Below are positions 31,356 to 40,219 of a stretch of DNA of 51,349 nt, in pieces (within the stretch, counting starts at the first letter, position 1; each line of letters begins with the position of its first letter). This DNA is from VRUE01 sp036524775 (GTDB lineage: Bacteria > Actinomycetota > Thermoleophilia > Solirubrobacterales > 70-9). The DNA is taken from positions 1 to 51,349 of the forward strand of contig DATDBO010000011.1 of the NCBI GenBank assembly GCA_036524775.1, read 5' to 3'. A model generated the notes under the pieces. It ran no database searches. It saw only the letters and a list, made by a program, of their open reading frames with translations, and was not told the DNA's origin. The position numbers were made by a program, and so were the translations under genes.

Positions 31356-33476
31356 TCAACCGGGGGTCGCCGCGAGCTGGTCCGCGGCACCCGCGTGGGC
31401 ACGCGTGTGGTGACGTTCGCGGAGCTCGCGCTGGACGCTGCGTCGATCGCCCGGGGGCACCTGTCGCCGCGTCCAGACCCCGTCGCTGTCCAGCTCCCAG
31501 GCGTTGGCATCGTCGGCGAAGCAGCGCTCGAGCACGTCGAGCAGCTCGGCCCGCAGCGCCTTGTCCTCGATCGGCGTGACCAGCTCGACCCGGCTGTCGA
31601 GGTTGCGCGGCATCAGGTCCGCCGAGCCGGTCAGCACCCGGATCTCCTCGCCGCGCTGGAAGGCGTAGATGCGCGAGTGCTCGAGGAAGCGGCCGACGAT
31701 CGAAACCACGCGGACGTTCTCCGAGACGCCCGGCACCCCAGGTCGCAGGCAGCAGACGCCGCGCACGTTGAGGTCGACCGTGACCCCCGCCCGCGACGCC
31801 TCGTACAGCGCCTGGATGCAGCCGGCGTCGACCAACGCGTTCATCTTCAGCGCGATCCGCGCCTCCTCGCCGGCCCGGTGAGCCGCCACGGTCGCCTCGA
31901 TCTCCTCGACGATTCGCTCGCGCATCGTCGTCGGCGAAACCAGCACCTTGCGGTACTCGGCCGGCCGCCCGTAGCCGGTGAGGTAGTTGAACATCTCGGC
32001 GACGTCGGCGCCGATCTCGGGGTCGGCGGTGAAGAGGCCGAAGTCGGTGTAGAGGCGGGCGGTCGTCGGGTTGTAGTTGCCGGTGCCGATGTGGACGTAC
32101 TCGCGCACGCGGTCACCCTCGCGGCGGGCGACGACGATCGCCTTCACGTGGGTCTTCAGGCCGGGGATGCCGTAGACGACGTGGACACCCGCCTCCTCCA
32201 TCGACTTGGCCCAGTGAATGTTGGCCTCCTCGTCGAAGCGAGCTTTCAGCTCGACCATGCAGACCGCCTGCTTGCCGCGTTCGGAAGCGCGGATCAACGC
32301 CGGGACCAGAGGCGAGTCGTCGCTGGTCCGGTACACGGTCTGCTTGATCGCCAGCACGTCGGGGTCGGCGACGGCCTGGGTGACGAAGCGCTCGACCGAG
32401 CTGGCGAAAGAGTCGTAGGGATGGTGGACGAGGAGGTCGCCCTGGCGGATCGCGGCGAAGATGTCGACCGGCTCGTCGTCCTCGCCCTGCAGGCGCGGCT
32501 GGGTCACCGGCGTCCACGGCTCGTAGCGAAGGTCCGGGCGCCCCGAGGCATCGACCACCTTGCCCAGGTCGGCGAGGTCGATCAGGCCGTCGACGTCGTA
32601 GACCTCGCGGTCTTCGAGCCGCAGCGCGTCGACGAGCTGGGCGCGCAGCTTCGGGTTCATGCCCGCCGCCACCTCGAGCCGCACGACCTCGCCGAAGCGC
32701 CGGCGGCGTAGCTCGTCCTGCACCGCCCGCAGCAGGTCGTCGGCCTCGTCGGAGACGGTGAAGTCGGCGTCGCGGGTGACGCGGAAGTAGCCGTGCTCGA
32801 CCACCTCCGTGCCGGGAAACAGGGCATCGAGGTTGGCGGCGATCGCCTCCTCCAGCGGCACGAAGACCTCGTTGCGCTCGCCGATCCGCAGGAAGCGGCC
32901 GAGCAGCTCCTTCGGCACCTTGACGCGGGCGATGATCTCGGTGCCGCTGTCGGGATCGCGCAGCAGCACGCCGAGGCTGAGCGAGAGATTGGAGATGTAC
33001 GGGAACGGCCGGCCGAGGCCGACGACGAGCGGAGTCAGCGTCGGGAAGACCTGCTCGTGGAAGCGCGAGTCGATTTCGCGCCGCTCGCTCTCGCTCGCGG
33101 TCTCCAGCGAGACGATGCGAATCCCCTCTTCCTCCAGCGCCGGCCGCAGGGTCCCGTCGAAGGTCCTGTGCAGGCGCGCGTCGAGCTCCAGCACGCGAGC
33201 CTGGATCGCGTCGATCTGCGCGCTGGGCCCGATGTCGTCGGGGCCACGGGCGTCGATCCCGGCGTCGAGCTGGTCGAACAGGCCGGCGACCCGGACCATG
33301 AAGAACTCGTCCAGGTTGGAGGCGTAGATCGAACAGAAGCGGACCCGCTCCAGCAGCGGCACCTCGGGATCCTCGGCGAGCTCGAGCACCCGCTGGTTGA
33401 AGTCGAGCCAGGAGAGCTCGCGATTGAAATAGAGCGCCGGATCGTCGATCCGGCCATCGTACTGCCGCACCCGCAC
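31356..33476 (-). CDS. ppk: polyphosphate kinase 1
   Basis: A 706-residue protein with all PPK1 parts: N domain (YFNRELSWLDFNQRVLELA, SNLDEFFMVRV), head domain (FPTLTPL, GRPFPYISNLSLSLGV), and the two phospholipase-D-like C domains. H443 in GLKTHVKAIVV is the autophosphorylation site; GTGNYNPTTARLYTDFGLF and HSRIYAFQRGEE complete the active site. It makes long-chain polyphosphate from ATP and runs in reverse. The position between pit and the CHAD/ppx genes fits phosphate storage. Confidence 0.97.
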   Translation of the reverse strand: MRVRQYDGRIDDPALYFNRELSWLDFNQRVLELAEDPEVPLLERVRFCSIYASNLDEFFMVRVAGLFDQLDAGIDARGPDDIGPSAQIDAIQARVLELDARLHRTFDGTLRPALEEEGIRIVSLETASESERREIDSRFHEQVFPTLTPLVVGLGRPFPYISNLSLSLGVLLRDPDSGTEIIARVKVPKELLGRFLRIGERNEVFVPLEEAIAANLDALFPGTEVVEHGYFRVTRDADFTVSDEADDLLRAVQDELRRRRFGEVVRLEVAAGMNPKLRAQLVDALRLEDREVYDVDGLIDLADLGKVVDASGRPDLRYEPWTPVTQPRLQGEDDEPVDIFAAIRQGDLLVHHPYDSFASSVERFVTQAVADPDVLAIKQTVYRTSDDSPLVPALIRASERGKQAVCMVELKARFDEEANIHWAKSMEEAGVHVVYGIPGLKTHVKAIVVARREGDRVREYVHIGTGNYNPTTARLYTDFGLFTADPEIGADVAEMFNYLTGYGRPAEYRKVLVSPTTMRERIVEEIEATVAAHRAGEEARIALKMNALVDAGCIQALYEASRAGVTVDLNVRGVCCLRPGVPGVSENVRVVSIVGRFLEHSRIYAFQRGEEIRVLTGSADLMPRNLDSRVELVTPIEDKALRAELLDVLERCFADDANAWELDSDGVWTRRQVPPGDRRSVQRELRERHHTRAHAGAADQLAATPG

Positions 33477-33490
33477 CTGCCTCCCGCGCC

Positions 33491-35758
33491 TCAGGCGGCC
33501 CGGGAAGCGGCTTGCCGAGCGGCCGCCTCGCCGAGCACCTGCCTGTAACCGCCGGCTAGCTGCTCGAGGGCACGCTCCCAGGAGCGCGAGCGGGCATTGC
33601 GGACGGCGGCCTCGCCGAGGCGCCGGCGCAGCGCCGGGGAAGCGGCCAGCTGCAGCACGGCGCCGGCGAGATGGTCGGCGTCGGGCCGACAGAGGATCCC
33701 CGTGTGGCGGTTCTCGATCAGCGCCGCGGGCCCCCCTTCGCCGACGGCGACGACGGGCAGTCCGCCGGCCCCGGCCTCGAGCACCACCTGGCCGTAGGTA
33801 TCGGTGCGCGAGCAGAAGAGGAAGAGGTCGGCGCCGGCGTAGGCGCGGGCGAGGTCCTCGCCCTCGAGCCAGCCGAGAAAGGTCGCGTGCTCGCCGAGGC
33901 GGGCGCGCAGCTCGCCCTCCTCCGGACCGCCCCCGGCCAGCAGCAGGTGCAGCCGGGGGTCGACGCGATGGGCGCGCAGGAAGCTCTCGGCGAGCAGGTC
34001 GACGCCCTTCTCCTTGGTCAGCCGACCTGCGTAGAGGACCTTCAGCTCACCCGGGAGCGCCCCGGGGTGGGCCTTCTCCGGCGTGAAGCGGGTGGCGTCG
34101 ACGCCGCGCTCCCAGCGGCCGACGCGGCCCTCCTCGACGCCGAGGCCGAGCAGGGAGCGGTCCGCCGCGGGGCTGGGCGAGAGCACCCGCGAGGGCGCCC
34201 TGTAGAAGGCGCCGAGGGCGACCCGGGAAAGAGCCTCGAGGCTGTCGTCGCCGCTGCGCAGGGCGGCGTAGGCGGCGAGCTCGGTGTGGTAGCTGGCGAT
34301 CAGCGGCGTGCCGGACACACGGCTGAGCAGCGCGGCGGCGACCCCGGCCGGTCCGGGAGCAGTGACGTGGACCAGGTCGTAGCGGCCCTCTCCGAGGGTC
34401 TCCGCCATGTCGGGCAGGCCGGGTACGCCGAGCGTCATCCCGTCGTAGAAGGGGACGGACAGGGAGGCGGCGGCCGGCAGCCGGCGATCGACCCAGGCGT
34501 CGGTGCCGACCACCTCGACTTCGTAGCCCGGGACGCCGCGCTCGCGGATCTGCTCGATCGTGTGGGTCACGCCGTGCATCGACTCGATCCCGTCGGCGAT
34601 CAACGCGACCCGAGACCGGTTGCCGGAGCGCTCCGCCAGCTTCGACTTCTCGGCGCCGAGGAAGACGGTCGGCGGCGCGTAGGGGATCGCCGGCAGCAGC
34701 GCGCCGAAGACGCCGCTGACGGCGGCGTGAGCATCGCCGACAGCCACCGACATCGTCCCCTCCCTGATCGCCTCGCGCAGGCGCCGGTCGTGGACGCGGC
34801 GCGCACGCCGGTACAGGTCGGCGTGCGAGAACTCGTCCGACTGCAGGTGACGGATCAGCTCCCGACCGCGCAGCTCGATCCCGATCGAGCGCAGCCAGGA
34901 GTCGAGCAGGAGGCGGGCGTCGTCGGGGACGATGTCGGCGGCGACGGCGCCTTCGCGGTCGGCGCCCTGGCCGACGACGCGCTGAGCGATCTTCAGCACG
35001 GTCGCCGGATTGGGGGCGCCCTCGCCCGCGCTCGTCTCCTCCATCGCAAGGGCACGCGTCGCCAGGGCCATCGCCGCGTGCGCCCACTTGGCGGCGCTTC
35101 CCTGTTCGCCGGCGGGCGCGGCATCGCCCGCACGCAGGTGGGCGAGGAACTCTTCCGGCGCGGAGGCGGGCGGAGCCTCGGTCCAGGTTCGCCCGATGTC
35201 CACGCCGGCGTGATCGTCGGAGCCGGCGATACCTGTGCTGCCGTGGGTTTCGACGTAGATCACGGCGGGCATGTTCAGCTCCGGCGCGCGCGAGCCGTTG
35301 CGCACCTCCCAGACCGGGAAGAGCTCGGCGAGGCGGCGACGGTGGCGCCGCTCGAGCGGCGCCGCGACGTTGTAGAAGGGATGCGCGAGGGCGCAGACGA
35401 TCTCGTTCTCGCGAAGGTATGCGGCGCAGGCCTCGACGTCGCCGGCGTGTGCCTGCAGCCACTCGTGGTCCCCGGGATCGATCCCGTAGCAGAGGACGTG
35501 CACCGCCTGGGCCTCGCCGGCGAAGCGGGCGGTCAGCTCCTCGGAGACGAAGCAGTCGGGACGGTCGGCCAGCTCGAGGCAGCCGTCGATCGTGTCGTGG
35601 TCGGTGATCGTGACGAAGTCCATGCCGCGGCGCTTCGCCAGCTCGTAGACCTCTCCGGGCGGCGTCGCGCACTCTGGCAGTCCCAGCGAGCGCTGAATGC
35701 CCAACCGCGAGAGCTGCGAGGCGGTGGAGTGGCAGTGGAGATCGACTCGGGAGGTCAT
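33491..35758 (-). CDS. PHP-domain phosphoesterase fused to GT4 glycosyltransferase
   Basis: A 755-residue two-domain protein. Residues 1-370 are a PHP-type metallophosphoesterase with HCH (8-10), TDHDTIDG (D53-H54-D55), ALAHPFYN and GSDDHAG. Residues from about 385 form a GT-B glycosyltransferase of family 4: SYHTELAAY in the acceptor lobe, VLYAGRLTKEKGVDLL, LLLAGGGPEEGEL, FLGWLEGEDL, and FCSRTDTYGQVVLEAGAGGLPVVA, where the EX7E element is partly changed. GGAAGG lies 5 nt before ATG 35758. The product is unknown; removal of a phosphate followed by glycosylation, or glycolipid synthesis, are possible. Confidence 0.85.
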   Translation of the reverse strand: MTSRVDLHCHSTASQLSRLGIQRSLGLPECATPPGEVYELAKRRGMDFVTITDHDTIDGCLELADRPDCFVSEELTARFAGEAQAVHVLCYGIDPGDHEWLQAHAGDVEACAAYLRENEIVCALAHPFYNVAAPLERRHRRRLAELFPVWEVRNGSRAPELNMPAVIYVETHGSTGIAGSDDHAGVDIGRTWTEAPPASAPEEFLAHLRAGDAAPAGEQGSAAKWAHAAMALATRALAMEETSAGEGAPNPATVLKIAQRVVGQGADREGAVAADIVPDDARLLLDSWLRSIGIELRGRELIRHLQSDEFSHADLYRRARRVHDRRLREAIREGTMSVAVGDAHAAVSGVFGALLPAIPYAPPTVFLGAEKSKLAERSGNRSRVALIADGIESMHGVTHTIEQIRERGVPGYEVEVVGTDAWVDRRLPAAASLSVPFYDGMTLGVPGLPDMAETLGEGRYDLVHVTAPGPAGVAAALLSRVSGTPLIASYHTELAAYAALRSGDDSLEALSRVALGAFYRAPSRVLSPSPAADRSLLGLGVEEGRVGRWERGVDATRFTPEKAHPGALPGELKVLYAGRLTKEKGVDLLAESFLRAHRVDPRLHLLLAGGGPEEGELRARLGEHATFLGWLEGEDLARAYAGADLFLFCSRTDTYGQVVLEAGAGGLPVVAVGEGGPAALIENRHTGILCRPDADHLAGAVLQLAASPALRRRLGEAAVRNARSRSWERALEQLAGGYRQVLGEAAARQAASRAA

Positions 35759-35774
35759 CGGTGCCTTCCTCTCT

Positions 35775-36215
35775 CTATTCCTTCAGGTCACCTCCAGATT
35801 CGCCGCTGAGCAGGGAAAACGTGTGACCATCCAGTGAAACCTCGCGCCACAGCTCGACGAACCGGCGGAAGAGCAGCTCGCGCCGGGTGCGCAGCAAGTC
35901 GCAGAGCGACTCGATTCCCTCGGCGCGGGCGAGCATCACGTCGCAGTCGTGGATCTCGCCGAGCAGGCCCTGCAAGCGCTTGGCCGCGTCGCGCGCGGCC
36001 TTCGCCTCGGGCTCGAAGCAGGGCCCGACGATCTCCAGCACGTAGCGCAATCGCTTGGCCGCGATCCGCAGGTCGTGCTGCGCCGTGGAAGCCACCGGCT
36101 CGAGGGCCGCCGGGGCAAGCGCGAGCATCTCGTCGAGCCGGGTCCGCACGATCAGCTCCGCGTTGGCGCGAAAGGGCGCCGCCGGGTCGAGCCCCTCGAT
36201 CGCCCGCGCCTTCAC
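35775..36215 (-). CDS. CHAD domain, C-terminal half as a separate protein
   Basis: A 146-residue helical protein that corresponds to one of the two bundles of a CHAD domain: HDLRIAAKRLRYVLEIVGPCF with the conserved His and basic residues, then AAKRLQGLLGEIHDCDVML. The usual CHAD protein contains both bundles in one chain; here the other half is the overlapping upstream gene (4-bp ATGA overlap). CHAD domains bind polyphosphate through their basic surface, in agreement with neighbours ppk and ppx. Confidence 0.85.
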   Translation of the reverse strand: MKARAIEGLDPAAPFRANAELIVRTRLDEMLALAPAALEPVASTAQHDLRIAAKRLRYVLEIVGPCFEPEAKAARDAAKRLQGLLGEIHDCDVMLARAEGIESLCDLLRTRRELLFRRFVELWREVSLDGHTFSLLSGESGGDLKE

Positions 36216-36685
36216 TTCGCCGCCTCGGCCAGCTTGCGCAGGCGTCGGCGCAGCTTCTTCAGCTTCTTCGGCGCCACGTACGGCGCCAGCGCCTCGTTGG
36301 CCCGCCGCTGCTCGCCGCGCAGGCGCTCGATCAGGGAGGCGATCGCCTCCCGGTCGCTCTCTGGCGCGCTCTCGGCGAAGCGCTCGAGCGCCTCGATCGA
36401 GACGTCGCGGTCGCGTCGCTCGCCGAGCGCGTCGGCGAGCGCCTTGACCCGCCTCAGCGCCTTGCGCCGGCGCTTGCGCGGGAAGCAGGGGGCGAAGACC
36501 TCGATCGCGGCGCGCAGGCGCCGCGTGGCGACCCGCATGTCGTGCAGCGGCTCGACGTCGTCGAGGTCCAGAGCGCCGGCGGAGTGCTCGAAGACCTCGG
36601 CCGCCCGCACCTCGACCACGCGCGCCGCAGCACGACCGAACGGCTCCTCGCAGTCCAGACCAGGCACTTCGCGCGCTCGCGCCAC
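36212..36685 (-). CDS. CHAD domain, N-terminal half as a separate protein
   Basis: A 157-residue helical protein starting at GTG 36685. It carries HDMRVATRRLRAAIEVFAPCF and KALADALGERRDRDVSIEAL, the N-terminal CHAD bundle, and ends in a very basic stretch (KKLKKLRRRLRKLAEAAK). It overlaps the second half by 4 bp with the correct order, so the two were probably one gene once, or form a constant heterodimer. It lies 22 bp after ppx and has its own TAGCCT hexamer. Confidence 0.85.
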   Translation of the reverse strand: MARAREVPGLDCEEPFGRAAARVVEVRAAEVFEHSAGALDLDDVEPLHDMRVATRRLRAAIEVFAPCFPRKRRRKALRRVKALADALGERRDRDVSIEALERFAESAPESDREAIASLIERLRGEQRRANEALAPYVAPKKLKKLRRRLRKLAEAAK

Positions 36686-36691
36686 AGCGCG

Positions 36692-36697
36692 AGGCTA
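36692..36697 (-). promoter_or_regulatory. -10-like hexamer TAGCCT before the split CHAD genes
   Basis: On the minus strand TAGCCT ends 6 nt before GTG 36685, between ppx and the CHAD genes. Confidence 0.4.
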
Positions 36698-36707
36698 GTA
36701 CACGGGG

Positions 36708-37616
36708 TCAGGCCGCCAGGCGCTCGGGCGAAGATCCGTTGGCGCTGCCGTTGAGCAGGTCGAGGATCACGCCCTCGCGCAAACCTCCCTTGCCAATCTG
36801 CAACGGCTGTCCGAGCAGCTCGGAGAGCTTCTCCAGCACCAGCACACCGGTGGAAAGGATCCGCACACGTTCGGGGTCGAGCTCGAAGCGGCGCGCCACC
36901 TCTGCGGCGGGGTCGCCGCAGAGGACGCGGATCCCCCGCTCCAACGTCTCGTACTCCAGCACCGCGCCGACCAAGCGGCGCAGCGAGGTGGCGCTACCGC
37001 CCACGGCGACCGCCTGTGTCGGCCGCTCGATCTCCACGCCGGCGAAGAGGTCGTCGATGCGGTCGCGGATCTTGCGGATCTCCGCCGCCGAGGGTGGGTC
37101 GGAGGCGATCAGCTCGTCGGCGAGGACCCCCGACCCGACCGGCCAAGAGCGGACCTCCCGCACGCCGTCCGTAACGGTGCCGAGGATGATCTCGGTCGAG
37201 CCGCCACCGACGTCGACGACGCCGACCGACCCGTCGACCGGGTGGCCCAGCGTCTTGGTCGCGCCGATGAAGGAGAGCCGCCCCTCCTCGTCCTCAGAGA
37301 GGATCTCGACCGGCACCCCGGCCGTCTCCCCGATCTCCGTCGCCACGGCCTTGCCGTTCGAGGCCTCGCGGATCGCGGCGGTCGCCACGGCGCGAATCGT
37401 CTCCGCCCCCAGCTCGCGCGCGAGCCGCACCTGCGTGGCGACCACCTCGGCCACTTCGGCGGCCTTCTCGTCAGGGATCTTCCCCGAGTCGCGAATCGCC
37501 TTGTTGATCCGCGTATATGCCCGCTGCTCCATCGTCTTCTTCAACTGCCCGTCGACAGGCTCCGCGACAAGAAGTCGCGTCGTATTCGAGCCGATATCTA
37601 TCGCCGCACAGAGCAC
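36708..37616 (-). CDS. ppx: Ppx/GppA family exopolyphosphatase
   Basis: A 302-residue protein of the actin-like phosphatase fold, the short form without the C-terminal HD domain. Motifs: AAIDIGSNTTRLLVAE (phosphate 1), RAVATAAIREASNG, SEDEEGRLSFIGAT with the catalytic Glu region, VVDVGGGSTEII (phosphate 2) and AVGGSATSL. It degrades polyphosphate or pppGpp. The start is GTG 37616. Beside ppk and CHAD, a polyphosphate role is more likely than a guanosine-tetraphosphate role. Confidence 0.92.
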   Translation of the reverse strand: MLCAAIDIGSNTTRLLVAEPVDGQLKKTMEQRAYTRINKAIRDSGKIPDEKAAEVAEVVATQVRLARELGAETIRAVATAAIREASNGKAVATEIGETAGVPVEILSEDEEGRLSFIGATKTLGHPVDGSVGVVDVGGGSTEIILGTVTDGVREVRSWPVGSGVLADELIASDPPSAAEIRKIRDRIDDLFAGVEIERPTQAVAVGGSATSLRRLVGAVLEYETLERGIRVLCGDPAAEVARRFELDPERVRILSTGVLVLEKLSELLGQPLQIGKGGLREGVILDLLNGSANGSSPERLAA

Positions 37617-37671
37617 TAAGACTCAAACAGCATGTTCCCAGACGCCCCGGATCTCAACCCCGGAGCCGGCC

Positions 37672-38352
37672 CTATGGGTGCGAGGCGTCCTCGAACTCGC
37701 GGAAGAGCCCGGTGACGACGAAGGCGACCTGCTCGCCGATGTCGACTGCGTTGTCGCCGATCCGCTCGATCGCCCGCGCTGCCAACAGCATCGTCATCGC
37801 CCACTCGCGGATGTCGGGATCGTCGCCCAGCTCCAACGCCAGGCGGAAACAGTCGCGGTTGAGGTTGTCGACGACGTCGTCCTGGCGGACCAGGTCGTGC
37901 GCCATCTCGACGTTGCGTTCCTCGAAGGCCCGCTTCGACTGACTGATCAGGGTGCGGGTCTGCTTGCCCATGGTCACGATCAGCTTCACCATCTCCTCGT
38001 CGGACGGCGGCTCGTTGCCGGTCAACGGGATCAGCTTGCAGACGTTCACACACTGGTCGCCCATCCGCTCGACGTTCTTCAGCACGTGCAGCAGCGAGGA
38101 GATCAGGCGCAGGTCGGTCGCCACCGGCGACTGCGTGGCCAAGAGAGTGATCAGCGCCTGGTGCACCTCCAGGTAGCGGCCGTCGATGCGGTCGTCGTCG
38201 GCGATCACCAGCTGTGCCAGCTCGACATCCTGCTGTTCGACGGCTTCGAGGGTGCGTCCGAGGGCGTCGGTGACGAGGTCGAGCCCGCCGAGGGCGCTGG
38301 CCTCGAGTTGTGCGAGTTCCTCGCCGTAGTGGATCCTGGTTTCCTCCGCCAT
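37672..38352 (-). CDS. phoU: phosphate signalling regulator PhoU
   Basis: A 226-residue protein with two PhoU three-helix repeats; metal-binding acidic motifs are seen as IADDDRIDGRYLEVHQ, LKNVERMGDQCVNVCK, VRQDDVVDNLNRD and ARAIERIGDNAVDIGE. It links Pst transport to the sensor kinase and keeps the regulon off when phosphate is ample. It follows pstB by 9 bp in the classical pstSCAB-phoU order. Confidence 0.95.
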   Translation of the reverse strand: MAEETRIHYGEELAQLEASALGGLDLVTDALGRTLEAVEQQDVELAQLVIADDDRIDGRYLEVHQALITLLATQSPVATDLRLISSLLHVLKNVERMGDQCVNVCKLIPLTGNEPPSDEEMVKLIVTMGKQTRTLISQSKRAFEERNVEMAHDLVRQDDVVDNLNRDCFRLALELGDDPDIREWAMTMLLAARAIERIGDNAVDIGEQVAFVVTGLFREFEDASHP

Positions 38353-38361
38353 CGACGTGGG

Positions 38362-39264
38362 CTAGCCGACTTTGCCGGAGACGTAGTCCTCGGTGCGGCG
38401 GTCGGCCGGGTTGGTGAAGATCTTCTCGGTCTCGTCGTACTCGACCAGGCGACCCCAGCGGTTGTCCTCGTCGGCGTCGAGCTCGACCATCAGGAACGCG
38501 GTCCGGTCGGAAACCCGCGCCGCCTGCTGCATGTTGTGGGTGACGATCACGATCGAGAACTCCTTCTTCAGCTCGATCATCAGGTCCTCGATCTTGCCGG
38601 TCGAGATCGGGTCGAGAGCCGAGCAGGGCTCGTCCATAAGGATCGTGTCGGGCTGCACGGCGATGCAGCGCGCTATGCAGAGGCGCTGCTGCTGGCCGCC
38701 GGAGAGGCCGAAGGCGTTGCTTTCAAGGCGGTCCTTGACCTCCTCCCAGAGGGCGGCTCCGCGCAGCGCTTCCTCGACCGTCCCATCCAGGTTCTCCTTG
38801 CGGCCGAGGACGCGCGGGCCGAAGGCGACGTTGTCGTAGATCGACTTGGGGAAGGGGTTCGGTTTCTGGAAGACCATGCCGATCAGCTTGCGCACCTGCA
38901 CCGGGTCGACCCCGGGCCCGTAGAGGTCCTCACCGTGGTAGAGGAGACTGCCCTCGACTTCGGCGTTGGGGATCAGGTCGTTCATCCGGTTGAGGCAGCG
39001 CAGCAGGGTGCTCTTGCCGCAGCCGGAGGGGCCGATCAGGGCAGTGACGTCGTTGCGGTGGACATCCAGCGAGATGTCCTTGACCGCGGCGACGCCGCCG
39101 TACTCGACACCGACGCCCTTCAGCTCGAAGACCTTCTCTCGCCTGCCGGAAGCATGACTCTGGAACTCCCCCGGCCGCACCGCGATCGCCGCCCGCGCGG
39201 CCGCCGCCTCGCGGGCCTGGCGCCCGGTGCCCGCTCTGCTCTCGTCCTGGGCCATCTCGCTCAC
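38362..39264 (-). CDS. pstB: phosphate ABC transporter ATP-binding protein
   Basis: A 300-residue protein with an N-terminal extension of about 45 residues (Ala/Arg-rich) before the ATPase. Walker A is GPSGCGKSTLL, then LNRMNDLIP (PstB hallmark), Q-loop VFQKPNPFPKSIYDNV, signature LSGGQQQRLCIAR, Walker B ILMDEPCSALDPIST and THNMQQAARVSD. The start is GTG 39264 or ATG 39255. It powers phosphate import through PstCA. Confidence 0.96.
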   Translation of the reverse strand: MSEMAQDESRAGTGRQAREAAAARAAIAVRPGEFQSHASGRREKVFELKGVGVEYGGVAAVKDISLDVHRNDVTALIGPSGCGKSTLLRCLNRMNDLIPNAEVEGSLLYHGEDLYGPGVDPVQVRKLIGMVFQKPNPFPKSIYDNVAFGPRVLGRKENLDGTVEEALRGAALWEEVKDRLESNAFGLSGGQQQRLCIARCIAVQPDTILMDEPCSALDPISTGKIEDLMIELKKEFSIVIVTHNMQQAARVSDRTAFLMVELDADEDNRWGRLVEYDETEKIFTNPADRRTEDYVSGKVG

Positions 39265-39274
39265 TCTATTCCCC

Positions 39275-40219
39275 TCACCATCTCTGTTCGTAACGATTTC
39301 GTAGCCAGATCGCGAAGGAGTTCATCGCCAGCAGGACGACGAGCATCACGATCACCCCCGCCGCCGCAAGCGTCTGGAACTCGTCCTGGGGGCGTTGGAA
39401 ATACTGGAAGATCTGCACCGGCATCGCCGAGAAGCCGTCTTCGGAGAACGGCGTCGGGTCGAAGGTGACGAAGACGGTCGCGCCGACCAGCAACAGCGGC
39501 GCCGCCTCGCCAAGCGCGCGCGAGACGGCGAGGATCACGCCGGTGGCGATTCCCGGGATCGAGGCGGGCAGCACCTGCGTGCGGATCGTCTGCCACTTGG
39601 TCGCGCCGAGCGCCAGCGATCCCTGGCGGATCGAGTCGGGCACCGCGCGGATTGCCTCGCGCGAGGCAATGATCACCAACGGCAGCACCAGCAATGCCAG
39701 GGTCAGCGAGCCGGCAACGAGGATGAAGCCGAGGTCGAGCGGGCCGCGCACGATGAAAGCCAGGCCGAGGATGCCGTAGATGATCGAGGGCACGGCGGCG
39801 AGATTCTGGATGTTGACCTCGATCGCGCGGTTCCACCATTTGCTGCCGTCGGCGTATTCCTCGAGGTAGATCGCGGCACCGATGCCGACCGGGACGACGA
39901 AGAGGATCACTCCGGCGATCAGCTCGAGCGAGCCGAGGATCGCCGGGCGAAAGCCGGCTTTGTCGGGGTTGAGGGTCGAGGGGACGTTGGTGAAGAGGTC
40001 GGAGCTGAGCGCCGGGGCGCCTTTGATGAAAGCCTGGATGAGCAGCGCCGTCAGGCCGGCCAAGGCGATCAGGATCGCCAGCAACAAGAGGCCGGCGAAG
40101 ACCGCGTTGAGCCAGACGTCGCGGCGCGGCTGTTCCCTCAGGCCCGCGGCGACCGTCGCGCGGGCGCCGGCGACCGCGAGACGGCTTCGCTCATTCGCCA
40201 GTGGAGCCGGCGCGCTCAC
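39275..40219 (-). CDS. pstA: phosphate ABC transporter permease PstA
   Basis: A 314-residue membrane protein. The start is GTG 40219, overlapping the pstC stop (GTGA); the frame is open further upstream but that part is a shadow of pstC. About six helices; the ATPase-contact EAA loop reads REAIRAVPDSIRQGSLALGATKWQTIRTQVLP, and YLEEYADGSKWWNRAIEVNIQNLAAVPSIIYGILGLAF is typical of PstA. Confidence 0.95.
   Translation of the reverse strand: MSAPAPLANERSRLAVAGARATVAAGLREQPRRDVWLNAVFAGLLLLAILIALAGLTALLIQAFIKGAPALSSDLFTNVPSTLNPDKAGFRPAILGSLELIAGVILFVVPVGIGAAIYLEEYADGSKWWNRAIEVNIQNLAAVPSIIYGILGLAFIVRGPLDLGFILVAGSLTLALLVLPLVIIASREAIRAVPDSIRQGSLALGATKWQTIRTQVLPASIPGIATGVILAVSRALGEAAPLLLVGATVFVTFDPTPFSEDGFSAMPVQIFQYFQRPQDEFQTLAAAGVIVMLVVLLAMNSFAIWLRNRYEQRW

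Noticed and set aside
28923..32711. Very long plus-strand open frame (1,262 codons) across pit, the DUF47 gene and ppk
   Set aside because: Antisense to three well-conserved genes; its sequence is Arg/Asp/His-rich without domains, as expected from high-GC antisense frames.
37617..37671. Possible terminator between ppx and phoU
   Set aside because: The 55-bp gap is GC-rich with short complementary runs, but no stable stem followed by a T-run could be drawn.
37672..38358. TAGCCC before phoU as another leaderless promoter
   Set aside because: It coincides with the pstB stop codon and lacks the final T of the -10 pattern; phoU is more simply a member of the pst operon.
36739..39468. Plus-strand open frame of 909 codons over ppx, phoU and pstB
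   Set aside because: Shadow of conserved minus-strand genes; no family motif and no ribosome-binding site.
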